64,000 nt of DNA, taken from assembly GCF_001028625.1 (NCBI RefSeq), contig NZ_CP011805.1, positions 868,001-932,000 of the forward strand, written 5' to 3'. The translations under genes were made by a program, and so were the position numbers. This DNA comes from Pelagerythrobacter marensis. GTDB lineage: Bacteria; Pseudomonadota; Alphaproteobacteria; Sphingomonadales; Sphingomonadaceae. This document shows, in pieces, positions 12,188 to 20,761 of this stretch (position 1 is the stretch's first letter; every line of letters starts with the position of its first letter). A model generated the notes under the pieces. It was given only the letters and a program-made list of their open reading frames with translations, was not told where the DNA came from and searched no databases.

Positions 12188-13510
12188 TTAGTCCCCCAGG
12201 CTGAATCGCGCGAACAGCGTGTAGCCTATCGGACTGTCTCCGTAATAGGGGTTGAGCGCATCGGGCTTGGCGAAGGCGGCCACCGTACCGCCGAGCGCGA
12301 CGTTCACCGGCCCGATCGGCAGGCGGTAGGCATAGCCGGCCTGAAACTTGGTCACCCGGAACGGCATGTCGTGCAACGGATCGTGATGGTCGGGAAACAG
12401 CTCGTCGTTCTTCACGTTCTCGATCCGCCCGAACACCGTATGATGGTCGGTCAGGTCCCAGTTCACTTCGCCCAGCCAGGCCGTCAGCGTGTCGCCGGGC
12501 TGGCGGTCTTTGGCCGAGAACGCTGCCATCGCCGAAAGCCCGCGACCGTCGTTGTAGTGAACCGATGCCGTCGTCCGGTGCTCGTCGGCACCCCCGTGCA
12601 GTTCTTCCGGTTCGTCGATCTGGCCGTAACTTGCCTGGACCAGCCATGCGGGGGAGGGGGCGAAGCTGGCCCTTACGCTCCACGAATCGAGCTTCGGCGT
12701 TTCGATGTTCCAGCGGAATTCGTCGGGCTCGCGGCCACGAAAGGCGCTGGCTTCGAGCTGCCATTGCGTGCCGCCGACACCGGCAGTGATCACGCCATAG
12801 GTGATATGGGTCGAATCGAACCAGTGGTGGGTGATGGGCGCTTCGGGATTATAGCGCGCGCTGGCACGATGCATGAACGCGCTGGGCCCCAGGGCGGGTT
12901 CCCCCACCGGCCCGCCGTAAAGGAATGCGGACGTATCTTCGGCAAGGTCGATTTCCACCTTCCCGGCCAGTTCCATGAACAGATCGTGGGGATGCTGGCG
13001 GTCCACCAGCGGCTCCCCATAGGCGACTTCGCCCGTGGCGAAGAGGTTGGGGTAACCGTCGTGCCGCATTTCCGGCTCCAGGCTCATCATCGTGCGCAGG
13101 GTCAGCTTCCCGCCTTCGAAAGGCTTTTCCAGCGTCGCCATGCCCATCGACTGAACGTAGAACTTGTCTCCGCCGCGCGGCCCGCCCTGATCGGTATATA
13201 CGGGCCAGACGAAGCCATGCAGCATCAACGTCGCATCGCCGCCGAGGTTGATCGCCGCGCCGTGGTTCATCTTCTCGTTCGCGGGGAGGCGGGACGTGCC
13301 GGATCCTTCGCCGCCGTGGACCATGCCTGCATGGTCCATCCCGGTGTGATCCATCGCAGTGTGATCCATCTCGGCATGGTCCATCGCTGGATGGTTCATT
13401 GCCGTTTGATCCTCCGGCGAGTGATCCATCGTCGCATGATCCTGCGCGAGTGCGGGCATGGGGACGAGCAGGGCCGGTGCGACCGCGGCCGCCAGAAACT
13501 GGAAACGCAT
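12188..13510 (-). CDS. Met/His-rich outer-membrane beta-barrel protein, probably metal related
   Basis: This 440-residue protein has a signal peptide ending PALA (cleavage near residue 22). Its mature N-terminus carries a repeated M-x-H unit every five residues (M38, M43, M48, M53, M58, M63), a pattern seen in periplasmic copper or silver carriers such as CopB/PcoB. After a linker come alternating beta strands to a C-terminal aromatic-rich end, with His-rich loops (DRQHPHDLFMEL, FPDHHDPLHDM). This suggests an outer-membrane barrel. It lies 13 bp after the glutaredoxin-MauE gene and behind a mer-style promoter. It is too long and divergent to call CopB. Metal binding is an inference from residue content. 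Confidence 0.72.
   Translation of the reverse strand: MRFQFLAAAVAPALLVPMPALAQDHATMDHSPEDQTAMNHPAMDHAEMDHTAMDHTGMDHAGMVHGGEGSGTSRLPANEKMNHGAAINLGGDATLMLHGFVWPVYTDQGGPRGGDKFYVQSMGMATLEKPFEGGKLTLRTMMSLEPEMRHDGYPNLFATGEVAYGEPLVDRQHPHDLFMELAGKVEIDLAEDTSAFLYGGPVGEPALGPSAFMHRASARYNPEAPITHHWFDSTHITYGVITAGVGGTQWQLEASAFRGREPDEFRWNIETPKLDSWSVRASFAPSPAWLVQASYGQIDEPEELHGGADEHRTTASVHYNDGRGLSAMAAFSAKDRQPGDTLTAWLGEVNWDLTDHHTVFGRIENVKNDELFPDHHDPLHDMPFRVTKFQAGYAYRLPIGPVNVALGGTVAAFAKPDALNPYYGDSPIGYTLFARFSLGD
13318..13425 (-). repeat. 15-bp tandem repeat encoding M-D-H-x-x units
   Basis: Within the barrel gene, a 15-bp unit resembling ATGGACCATNCNGNC (minus strand) is repeated about seven times with small changes. 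Each copy encodes a five-residue Met-Asp/Asn-His unit. Length variation here would stay in frame and would change the number of predicted metal-binding residues. Confidence 0.8.
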
Positions 13511-13523
13511 TGTTCAAAGTCCT

Positions 13524-14264
13524 TCAGGGTTTGGCGATCATCCAGATCGCCATGCCGATCATGAAAAGGTTTTCGGTGAGCGAAACGAAGCCGAGCGGAA
13601 CGTTGCTCGACCCGCCGACGCAGGCGCACTTGATCTCGCGCTTCTGGATGTAAACGGCGTAGAACACGCTGACGGCGCCGATGGTCCCGATGACCAGCGC
13701 CACCGGGATGGACAGCCAGTTCAGCGCATGTGCCGCCATCAGCACCCCGGCGCCCGCTTCCAGAAAAGGATAGGCATAGGAATAGGGCACCCATCGACGC
13801 GCCAGCAGATCGTATCCCACGAACATGCTGGAAAACCGCTCCACATCCTGCAGCTTCAGCATTGCCAGAATTGCCATCGTGAATGCGACGAACCATTCGG
13901 CGGCCCGCACGGTGATTGCCGAACCGAAGGCGAAATGGCTGACCGCCATCGCCAGGGTTGCCGCAATGGCAAATACCGCGATCACCGGGCGGTAGCTGGT
14001 CGCCCCCTCCTGCGGCAGGGGCTTGCCAAGATAAGCGCGCAACTCGCTGTATCCGCCGATTCTCTCGCCCGCGATGAAGATCTGGGGCGTGGTTTCGACA
14101 TTGTGCTTCTGCTTGAACGCGTCGGTGTCCTTGCGCGTTGTTAGCCAGTGGTCTTCAACAGCATAGCCATGGCGTTGAAGCAGCCACTTTGCCTTAACGC
14201 CGTAAGGGCAAACGTGCTTGTCCATCACCATGCGATGGATGCGGGCGGTCTTGTCGTTGCTCAT
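13524..14264 (-). CDS. Glutaredoxin domain fused to MauE/DoxX-like membrane domain
   Basis: This is a 246-residue two-domain protein. Residues 12-80 form a glutaredoxin: a monothiol-type active site C19-P-Y-G, the cis-Pro loop TTPQIF (59-60) and GGYSEL for glutathione. Residues 90-246 hold about five membrane helices of the MauE/DoxX redox-associated kind, plus a Cys-x-Cys pair (C213, C215) beside a membrane helix. MauE-type proteins relate to disulfide chemistry in the periplasm. The start at 14264 has GGAG six bases upstream. It is the first gene behind the merO-like operator and is followed 13 bp on by the Met/His-rich barrel. A role in thiol or metal handling is inferred from context. Confidence 0.82.
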   Translation of the reverse strand: MSNDKTARIHRMVMDKHVCPYGVKAKWLLQRHGYAVEDHWLTTRKDTDAFKQKHNVETTPQIFIAGERIGGYSELRAYLGKPLPQEGATSYRPVIAVFAIAATLAMAVSHFAFGSAITVRAAEWFVAFTMAILAMLKLQDVERFSSMFVGYDLLARRWVPYSYAYPFLEAGAGVLMAAHALNWLSIPVALVIGTIGAVSVFYAVYIQKREIKCACVGGSSNVPLGFVSLTENLFMIGMAIWMIAKP

Positions 14265-14272
14265 GAATCACT

Positions 14273-14303
14273 CCATAGCTTCCGTACCGCGGTACGGAGT
14301 CAA
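14273..14303 (-). promoter_or_regulatory. MerR-type promoter with 19-bp spacer
   Basis: On the minus strand, TTGACT (14298-14303) and CTATGG (14273-14278) are separated by exactly 19 bp, the over-long spacer that MerR-family activators untwist. The spacer is filled by the perfect palindrome at 14281-14298. The promoter reads into the glutaredoxin-MauE gene, whose ATG lies nine bases beyond the -10. Confidence 0.75.
14281..14298. promoter_or_regulatory. merO-like operator palindrome
   Basis: TCCGTAC-CGCG-GTACGGA is an 18-bp perfect inverted repeat between the divergent regulator and glutaredoxin genes. As I recall the mercury operons of Tn501/Tn21, the half-sites TCCGTAC/GTACGGA with a 4-bp centre match their operator. 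The regulator at 14306 is the obvious ligand. Confidence 0.78.
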
Positions 14304-14305
14304 GC

Positions 14306-14692
14306 ATGAATGCTATGCGCATTTCCGATCTCGCTCGCGCAGGCGGGGTCGGGGTCGAAACGGTTCGGTTTTACCAACGCAAGGGACTGCTGCCGAAACC
14401 GGGCGGATCGGTGCAGGGCGGGCGTCATTACGGCCCGGACGATGCGCGCCGGCTGCGTTTCGTCCGACATGCCCAGGCCGCAGGGTTTTCGCTGGCGGAG
14501 ATCGGGGAACTGATCGATCTGGACCGGACCGACGACCGCCCACGGGCCCGGGACATGGCGCGTGAACGGATCGCCGAACTGGATGCCCGCATTGCGCAGC
14601 TCACCGCTGCCCGCCAATCGCTTGCGAAACTCGCCGCCGACTGCGCGAAAGGCGACGCCGGCCCCTGTCCCATTCTGGCCGCGTTCGACTAG
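14306..14692 (+). CDS. MerR-family metal-responsive transcriptional regulator
   Basis: This is a 128-residue MerR protein. The N-terminal winged helix (RISDLARAGGVGVETVRFYQR) is followed by a dimerisation helix (about residues 75-112) and a C-terminal metal loop with C113 and C121. The C-x7-C spacing equals that of CueR-type sensors for monovalent metals rather than the nine-residue step of MerR, yet the operator is mer-like. The residue that decides ion charge (Ser or Cys near position 77-82) is not apparent; the region reads DDRPRARDMA. The gene is divergent from the operon it probably controls. Its stop overlaps that of the DUF1206 gene in CTAG. Confidence 0.88.
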   Translation: MNAMRISDLARAGGVGVETVRFYQRKGLLPKPGGSVQGGRHYGPDDARRLRFVRHAQAAGFSLAEIGELIDLDRTDDRPRARDMARERIAELDARIAQLTAARQSLAKLAADCAKGDAGPCPILAAFD

Positions 14693-15486
14693 CTCCGGAA
14701 TGCGGGGCGAAGCCCTTCGGCATCCAGTTCCGGGATGATCCGATAGCGCGCGAGGACGAGGCTGAAGAGGCCGAACATCAGAAGGCCGATCGCGACCAGA
14801 GTGAACACGACCCCGTCGTCGGCAAGGCTCGCAACCGCATCGCCCAGGGTCAGGATCTGTTCGGCACCGCTGGACAGAAAGCCGGCCTGGACGAGAGACC
14901 AGCCGATCAGCAGGAAAACCACGGCTCGCGCGATATAGCCGATACCGCCCAGCCACCGGGTCTGCGATGGTGCGCCCGGCGCAATGCGATGCATGAACTC
15001 GCCCGTCCATCCCTTCTTCGCCTGAAACGCCGCCGCGACAATGAAGGCGATGCCCAGAACCCCCAGGACCGTGCCGCCGAATTGTACCGACAAGATGCCC
15101 GAAGCGGCCTGTTGCGCGCCGCCGCCATTGTCTGCCCCGGTAGAGGCGAACTTGAACGCCGAATAGGCCAGGGCCAGATGGCCGATGGCGCTTCCCGCAT
15201 GGCCGATCCGGCGTGCCCATCCGGTGGTGTCGCTGCCCTGATTTTCGATATCGAACAGCGGCGATGCGAGGCGAAACAGGGCATAGGCCAGCAATCCCAC
15301 CACCATCAGCCACAGAATCGCAGTGCCGAGCGGGAATTCCCTGATGGCCTCGAAAATGCCGTTGGTACCCTGGCCGATCCGTCCGGCGCTGGTGACCGCT
15401 ATCAGGCCAAGGACCGAATAGAGGATTGCCCGGCTGAAATACCCGACGCGCACCAGATTGCTGAAACTTTCGGACTTGCTCGCCAT
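14689..15486 (-). CDS. DUF1206 membrane protein
   Basis: This 265-residue protein consists of three similar two-helix units, each with a Gly/Tyr-rich turn of the type VRVGYFSRAILYSVLG, ARRIGHAGSAIGHLALAY and LGGIGYIARAVVFLLIGW. That is the hallmark of DUF1206. Six membrane helices are predicted. The function of the family is unknown. The start at 15486 gives MASKSESFSNLVRVGY. It is convergent with the MerR gene (four-base overlap of stops) and follows the ENPP gene region on the same strand. Confidence 0.85.
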   Translation of the reverse strand: MASKSESFSNLVRVGYFSRAILYSVLGLIAVTSAGRIGQGTNGIFEAIREFPLGTAILWLMVVGLLAYALFRLASPLFDIENQGSDTTGWARRIGHAGSAIGHLALAYSAFKFASTGADNGGGAQQAASGILSVQFGGTVLGVLGIAFIVAAAFQAKKGWTGEFMHRIAPGAPSQTRWLGGIGYIARAVVFLLIGWSLVQAGFLSSGAEQILTLGDAVASLADDGVVFTLVAIGLLMFGLFSLVLARYRIIPELDAEGLRPAFRS

Positions 15487-15551
15487 TGTCGGGCGCTCCC
15501 CTGTTGAATGACAGGGAAACGCCGCAAGCGGGAAATCCGTTCCTCTACAGA

Positions 15552-16841
15552 TCAGCGCGGCTTGCGATCGGCCAGCGCGCCGCGGACCGGGGAGAGCGTC
15601 GTGTCGTCCTGCGGCAGGCCCATGAGCTGCCTCAGCAGCGGCGCGATCGCCGTGTTGGTGAACCCCGGAATAGTCGCGCCTTGCCGGAAGGCTGGGCCAT
15701 TGGCGATGAACAGTGCCGTCATCTCCGGAGCAGCCGGATCGTATCCGTGGTTACCGCCGGTCCATTCGCTCTCGTTCCGGCTCGGCGCAATCGTCCATCC
15801 TGTCTGGGGCAGGCAGAAGTACGGCGGAATCCGCACATTGGTGCCATAGGCGAAGCGGGCCGGCATCTCGCCCTTGCGCCAGCATTCCATATGCGGATGC
15901 TCTTTCAGCAGAGCGGCCTCGAAAGCATCGACGTTGCCTTCGGTCGGCCGGAACGTCGCATAGGCCCCGCCTTCGACGAGGCGATAGAGCGAGGGATCGA
16001 GCACTTCGTCGAGCGCGATCACGCGCGCAGAGCTGGTGGCGGCCATGCCGTGATCGGATACGATCACGAGGTTGGCGGGCTGCTGCAGCCTTTCCAGCCC
16101 CGCGACCAGCATTGCGATATCGCCGTCGATTTTGATCAGCGCCTGATTCAGCTCGGCACTGTCCGGCCCGCCACCGTGGCCGGCGGTGTCGATGGTATCG
16201 AAATAGAGCGTCACGAAGGCCGGACGAATCTCGGCCGGCCGGCGCAGCCAGTCGAGCACGGAATTTACCCGCTGAACGTTGGTCACCGCCATGCTGAACT
16301 GCTGCCAGTCCTGCGGATAGCGACCACCCTCGGGCGCGCCCCATCCGCTTTCTGGCATCGTGCCACCCCAGGCCACGGCCGAGCCGGGCCAGAACATGGA
16401 TGCCGTGCGGATGCCCGCCTCTTCCGCTTCGACCCAGATCGGTTTGGCCGCTTTCCACCACCATGGATCGACGGTGGCCATCGTGAACACCTCGTCCGGC
16501 CGGGCGGGGTCTTCGATCCGGTTGGCGGTGATGCCGTGCACATCGGGCACCTCGCCGGTCACCAGCGTCCAGTGGTTGGGGAAGGTCTTGGACGGGAACG
16601 AAGGCCGCATGGGCGCGCGCACGCCGGCTTCGGCGAGCGACGACAACGTCGGGGTCAGCCCGCGATCGAGATAATCCGGGTGAAACCCGTCTATCGACAC
16701 CAGCACCGTCACCGGCTGGCGCTGTTCGACCCTGACGCCGTCTACCGCGGCAGCGGAGCGTACCGCGGTATTATGCGCCGGTGCACAGGCGGGAAGCAGC
16801 GCCGCCGCCGCCAGGGTGAGGGCACTTGCAAACCTGCGCAT
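15552..16841 (-). CDS. ENPP-type nucleotide pyrophosphatase/phosphodiesterase, exported
   Basis: This 429-residue member of the alkaline-phosphatase superfamily is of the ENPP type. A signal peptide with a possible lipobox (LLPAC, Cys19) precedes the catalytic domain. Metal ligand D51 (VSIDGFHP) and the nucleophile T86 (FPSKTFPNHWTLVTG) are clear. DTAGHGGG, SDHGM and a late NHGYD supply the remaining zinc ligands. Family enzymes hydrolyse nucleotide or lipid phosphodiesters outside the cytoplasm. The substrate here is unknown. It lies 15 bp downstream of ychF on the same strand. Confidence 0.92.
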   Translation of the reverse strand: MRRFASALTLAAAALLPACAPAHNTAVRSAAAVDGVRVEQRQPVTVLVSIDGFHPDYLDRGLTPTLSSLAEAGVRAPMRPSFPSKTFPNHWTLVTGEVPDVHGITANRIEDPARPDEVFTMATVDPWWWKAAKPIWVEAEEAGIRTASMFWPGSAVAWGGTMPESGWGAPEGGRYPQDWQQFSMAVTNVQRVNSVLDWLRRPAEIRPAFVTLYFDTIDTAGHGGGPDSAELNQALIKIDGDIAMLVAGLERLQQPANLVIVSDHGMAATSSARVIALDEVLDPSLYRLVEGGAYATFRPTEGNVDAFEAALLKEHPHMECWRKGEMPARFAYGTNVRIPPYFCLPQTGWTIAPSRNESEWTGGNHGYDPAAPEMTALFIANGPAFRQGATIPGFTNTAIAPLLRQLMGLPQDDTTLSPVRGALADRKPR

Positions 16842-16856
16842 GGTCGCTCCGATCGA

Positions 16857-17957
16857 TCAGACGTTGAATTTGAACAGCATGACGTCGCCGTCCTGGACGA
16901 TATATTCCTTGCCTTCCTGCCGCAGCTTTCCGGCCTCGCGCGCGCCGGATTCGCCGCCAAGCGCGACGTAGTCATCGTAGGCAATTGTTTCAGCACGAAT
17001 AAACCCGCGCTCGAAATCGGTATGAATTTCGCCCGCGGCCTGGGGCGCTCTCGCCCCGTCGGGGAAGGTCCAGGCCCGCGATTCCTTGGGCCCTGCGGTG
17101 AAGAAGGTCTTGAGACCAAGCAGCTTGTAGCCTGCGCGGATAACGCGGCTGAGGCCGCTTTCGTCGAGGCCCAGTTCGGTCAGGTATTCGGCGCGCTCCT
17201 CGCCATCCATCGCGACAAGCTCGCTCTCGATCGCCGCCGAAACGACAACCGCCTCGGCGCCTTCCGCCGCCGCCTTTTCGAACACCCTGGCGCTGAAGGC
17301 ATTGCCATCCGCCGCATCTTCTTCCGCGACGTTGCAGACATAGAGCACGGGCTTGGCCGTCAGCAGTTGTGCCTGTGCGAAAACGCGGGCTTCCTCGTCA
17401 TCCTTCGGCTCGGTCAGCCGCGCCGGCTTGCCATCACGCAGCAGATCGAGCGCCTGGCCGAGAACGCTGGCCATGATCTTCGCTTCCTTATCGCCGCCGG
17501 TGGCCTTCTTGGCCGCAGCGGGCACGCGCTTTTCCAGGCTTTCGAGATCGGAAAGCATCAGTTCGGTTTCGACCACCTCGGCATCGGCGATCGGGTCGAC
17601 CTTGTTGCTGACATGCTGAATGTCGTCATCTTCGAAGCAGCGCAGGACATGGACGACGGCATCGACTTCGCGAATGTTGCCGAGGAACTGGTTGCCCAGA
17701 CCTTCGCCCTTGCTGGCACCTTTCACCAGGCCGGCGATGTCGACGAAGGCAAGCTGCGTCGGGATCACCTTGGCCGAACCGGCGATCGCCGCGATCTTGT
17801 CCAGCCGCTCGTCAGGCACTGCGACCTGGCCGACGTTCGGCTCGATCGTGCAGAACGGATAGTTCGCCGCCTGCGCCGCCTGCGTCTCGGTCAGCGCGTT
17901 GAAAAGGGTGGACTTGCCAACATTGGGCAGCCCGACGATTCCGCAGCGGAAACCCAT
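16857..17957 (-). CDS. ychF: Redox-regulated ATPase YchF (Obg family)
   Basis: The 366-residue product has an Obg-family G domain: the P-loop GLPNVGKSTLFNALT, the switch region ANYPFCTIEPNVG, and VDIAGLVKGASKGEGLGNQFL. A coiled-coil arm is inserted (about residues 130-200) and a C-terminal TGS domain ends VQDGDVMLFKFNV. YchF binds ATP rather than GTP and is linked to translation and oxidative-stress control. The length is standard. It follows pth at a distance of 97 bp, the usual rplY-pth-ychF order, except that acs interrupts it upstream. Confidence 0.96.
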   Translation of the reverse strand: MGFRCGIVGLPNVGKSTLFNALTETQAAQAANYPFCTIEPNVGQVAVPDERLDKIAAIAGSAKVIPTQLAFVDIAGLVKGASKGEGLGNQFLGNIREVDAVVHVLRCFEDDDIQHVSNKVDPIADAEVVETELMLSDLESLEKRVPAAAKKATGGDKEAKIMASVLGQALDLLRDGKPARLTEPKDDEEARVFAQAQLLTAKPVLYVCNVAEEDAADGNAFSARVFEKAAAEGAEAVVVSAAIESELVAMDGEERAEYLTELGLDESGLSRVIRAGYKLLGLKTFFTAGPKESRAWTFPDGARAPQAAGEIHTDFERGFIRAETIAYDDYVALGGESGAREAGKLRQEGKEYIVQDGDVMLFKFNV

Positions 17958-18054
17958 TTTCTTCGATTACCTTCCATCAATTCTCGCCGCGAAGATCACG
18001 CGGCCTTACGGAGCGGGCGCTATAAAGAAATGCCGCGCCGCGACAAGCGTGCCG

Positions 18055-18624
18055 CTATCCCTGCATCCGCAGCGCAATGTCGCTCATGAAACGGGCCGCA
18101 TCGTTCTTCGCCAGCCACTCGGCCTCGGCCCCGATCGCGGCGAGCATGTCGGTAAGTTCGTCCATTTCCGCCCTGGCATAATTGCCGAGAACATGGCCGG
18201 TCACCCGGTCCTTGTGCCCAGGATGGCCGATCCCGATCCGAACCCGGCGGAAATCCGGCCCCAGATGCTGGTTGATCGAGCGCAGTCCGTTGTGCCCGGC
18301 CAGCCCGCCGCCGGTGCGAACCTTGATCTTGAACGGAGCAAGATCGAGTTCGTCGTGGAAGACGGTGAGATCTTCGATCCCGAGCTTGTAGAAGCGCAGC
18401 GCCTCGCCGACGCTGCGGCCGCTCTGGTTCATGAATGTCGCCGGCTTGAGCAGCAGGACCCTGTCCCCGCCGATCCTGCCTTCCTGTACCCAGCCGGAAA
18501 ACTTCTTCTGCACCGGGCCGAAGCCGTGCATCTCCGCAATCACGTCGCAGGCCATGAAGCCCACGTTGTGACGGTGGAGCGCGTACTGCGGTCCTGGATT
18601 GCCGAGGCCAGCCCAAATCTGCAT
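18055..18624 (-). CDS. pth: Peptidyl-tRNA hydrolase
   Basis: The 189-residue protein is the standard size for bacterial Pth, which releases peptides from stalled peptidyl-tRNA. Conserved features are GLGNPGPQYALHRHNVGFM with the catalytic His, KPATFMNQSG, HDELDL with the catalytic-site Asp, and GGGLAGHNGLRSI. The start MQIWAGLGNPG at 18624 is tight against the family N-terminus. It lies between acs upstream (58 bp) and ychF downstream. Confidence 0.96.
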   Translation of the reverse strand: MQIWAGLGNPGPQYALHRHNVGFMACDVIAEMHGFGPVQKKFSGWVQEGRIGGDRVLLLKPATFMNQSGRSVGEALRFYKLGIEDLTVFHDELDLAPFKIKVRTGGGLAGHNGLRSINQHLGPDFRRVRIGIGHPGHKDRVTGHVLGNYARAEMDELTDMLAAIGAEAEWLAKNDAARFMSDIALRMQG

Positions 18625-18682
18625 GGGCGCGCTCTAGTGTGCCGGCGGGTGCGGGGCAATGCCCGCAAACCCACTGCTCCCT

Positions 18683-20626
18683 TCAGCGATTGAGCCGCCC
18701 CTCGATCAGCCCGTCGACCAGCGACGGATCGGCAAGCGTGGAGGTATCGCCAAGCGCGCCATAGTCGTTTTCCGCGATCTTGCGCAGGATGCGGCGCATG
18801 ATCTTGCCCGAACGCGTCTTGGGCAGGGCAGGGGTGAAATGCAGGTGATCGGGCGTGGCGATCGGCCCGATTTCCTTGCGGACATGCTGGCGCAGCTCCG
18901 CCGCCAGATCCTCGCCCGGCTCCTCCCCCGCATTGAGCGTGACGTAACAGTATATGCCCTGGCCCTTGATGTCGTGCGGGAAGCCGACCACTGCCGCTTC
19001 CGCGACTTTGGGATGAAGGACCAGAGCGCTTTCCACTTCTGCCGTGCCCATGCGGTGGCCCGACACATTGATCACATCGTCGACGCGCCCGGTGATCCAG
19101 TAATAGCCATCGGCATCGCGGCGGCAGCCGTCGCCGGTGAAATATTTGCCGCGATACGTGCTGAAATACGTCTGCACGAACCGGTCGTGATCGCCGTAAA
19201 CGGTGCGCGCCTGGCCGGGCCAGGATCGCGCAATGCAAAGGTTGCCCGAGTTTTCCCCATCCAGCACTTTGCCGTCGCCGTCGACCAGTTCCGGGCATAC
19301 GCCGAAGAAGGGGCGACCGGCGCTGCCGGGTTTCATCGGATGGGCGCCGGGCAGGGTGGTGATCATGATCCCGCCGGTTTCGGTCTGCCACCAGGTGTCG
19401 ACCACCGGGGTTTCGCCGCCGCCCACGTTGTCGTGATACCAGCGCCAGGCTTCGGGATTGATGGGCTCGCCCACTGTTCCCAGCAGTCGCAGGGAAGACA
19501 GATCGTGCTTCTGCACGTGGGCCGTCCCCTCGCGCATCAGCGCGCGAATTGCGGTTGGGGCGGTGTAGAAGATGTTGACGTCATGCTTGGCGCAAACCGC
19601 CCAGAAGCGATCGTGATCGGGCCAGTTGGGCACCCCTTCGAACATCAGCGCGGTCGCACCGTTCTGCAGCGGGCCATAGACGATGTAGCTGTGCCCGGTG
19701 ACCCAGCCGATGTCGGCCGTGCACCAGTACACTTCCCCGGGCCGATAATCGAAGACATAGCGGAACGTCGTTTCGGTCCAGACGGCATAGCCGCCGACGG
19801 TGTGCAGCACGCCCTTGGGCTTGCCCGTCGATCCCGAGGTATAGAGGATGAACAGCGGATCTTCTGCGTTCATTTCCTCGCACGGGCATTCATCCGGGAC
19901 GCCTTGCGAAAGCTCGTGATACCAGTGGTCGCGCCCTTCGGTCATCGCGACCTCGCCGCCGGTGTGGCGCACGACCAGAACTGCCTTTGCCGGAACTTTT
20001 GCCAGCGCCGCGTCGACATTCGCCTTGAGCGGCACTTTCTTCGATCCGCGAAGCCCCTCGTCGGCAGTGATCACCCACTCGCTTGCGCAATCCTCGATCC
20101 GGCCGGCGATGGCGTCGGGGGAAAAGCCGCCGAAAATAACCGAATGAACCGCGCCGATGCGGGCGCAGGCCAGCATTGCGATTGCGCCTTCGGGGATCAT
20201 CGGCATGTAGATCGTGACCCGGTCGCCCCGCGCCACGCCCATGCCTTTCAGCGTGTTCGCCATGCGGATCGTTTCGCGCTGAAGATCGGCATATGTCAGG
20301 CGGCGCACCGCGCCTTCGGGGTCATCGGGTTCGAAGATCAGCGCGATCGTGTCGCCGTTGCCGGCTGCGACATGTCTGTCGACGGCATTGTGGCAGATGT
20401 TCAGCGTGCCATCTTCGAACCAGCGAATGTCGGCCGGATCGAAGTCCCAGTTGGCGATCTTGTGCGGAGTGCGAAACCAGTCGAGCCGCTGAGCCTGGTC
20501 GGCCCAGAAACCGTCGGGATCGTCGATGCTGCGGCGATACATCGCCTCGTAATCGGCGAGCGAACACACGGCATGTTCGCGCGCGGCGGCGGGAACGGGG
20601 ACGGTTTCGTGGTCGATTTCGCTCAA
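18683..20626 (-). CDS. acs: Acetyl-CoA synthetase
   Basis: This 647-residue AMP-forming acetate-CoA ligase has the expected length. Adenylation motif [15 protein letters not shown], the WWQTETGG stretch, the hinge [15 protein letters not shown] and the C-terminal TRSGKIMRR with the acetylatable Lys are all present. It activates acetate to acetyl-CoA in the cytosol. It sits between rplY and pth on the same strand. A stem-loop terminator after rplY suggests that acs has its own promoter in the 20627-20699 spacer, where AT content rises briefly. Confidence 0.96.
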   Translation of the reverse strand: MSEIDHETVPVPAAAREHAVCSLADYEAMYRRSIDDPDGFWADQAQRLDWFRTPHKIANWDFDPADIRWFEDGTLNICHNAVDRHVAAGNGDTIALIFEPDDPEGAVRRLTYADLQRETIRMANTLKGMGVARGDRVTIYMPMIPEGAIAMLACARIGAVHSVIFGGFSPDAIAGRIEDCASEWVITADEGLRGSKKVPLKANVDAALAKVPAKAVLVVRHTGGEVAMTEGRDHWYHELSQGVPDECPCEEMNAEDPLFILYTSGSTGKPKGVLHTVGGYAVWTETTFRYVFDYRPGEVYWCTADIGWVTGHSYIVYGPLQNGATALMFEGVPNWPDHDRFWAVCAKHDVNIFYTAPTAIRALMREGTAHVQKHDLSSLRLLGTVGEPINPEAWRWYHDNVGGGETPVVDTWWQTETGGIMITTLPGAHPMKPGSAGRPFFGVCPELVDGDGKVLDGENSGNLCIARSWPGQARTVYGDHDRFVQTYFSTYRGKYFTGDGCRRDADGYYWITGRVDDVINVSGHRMGTAEVESALVLHPKVAEAAVVGFPHDIKGQGIYCYVTLNAGEEPGEDLAAELRQHVRKEIGPIATPDHLHFTPALPKTRSGKIMRRILRKIAENDYGALGDTSTLADPSLVDGLIEGRLNR

Positions 20627-20699
20627 GCTGCTCTCTCCCGGCTTACGATTGCGATTCGTATAACCGCTCCCGGTTAGGCAAGCGACTGCCCAAACGCAA

Positions 20700-20727
20700 A
20701 ACGCCGGCCCATCGCTGGGCCGGCGTT
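20700..20727 (-). terminator. Stem-loop terminator after rplY
   Basis: AACGCCGGCCC-ATCGCT-GGGCCGGCGTT forms a perfect 11-bp stem with a six-base loop. On the minus strand it is followed by TTTGCGTTTG. It lies 34 bp past the rplY stop and before acs. Confidence 0.8.
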
Positions 20728-20761
20728 GCGTTTTGTTCGATTGGGGGAAAGTGGCTGAGGA

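Noticed and set aside
12188..13510. Naming the barrel CopB/PcoB
   Set aside because: Only the Met/His repeats recall CopB. The rest is much longer and I do not recognise the CopB core.
14306..14692. Mercury resistance operon
   Set aside because: The operator is mer-like, but merA, merT and merP are all absent and the Hg-binding Cys pattern of MerR is not complete.
15486..18089. 867-residue plus-strand ORF
   Set aside because: It is antisense to DUF1206, ENPP, ychF and pth regions whose products are clearly recognisable. Its composition (many His, Arg, Gly, Ala) is that of a GC-rich shadow frame.
18659..20677. 672-residue plus-strand ORF opposite acs
   Set aside because: acs is complete with all motifs on the minus strand; the opposite frame has no recognisable domain.
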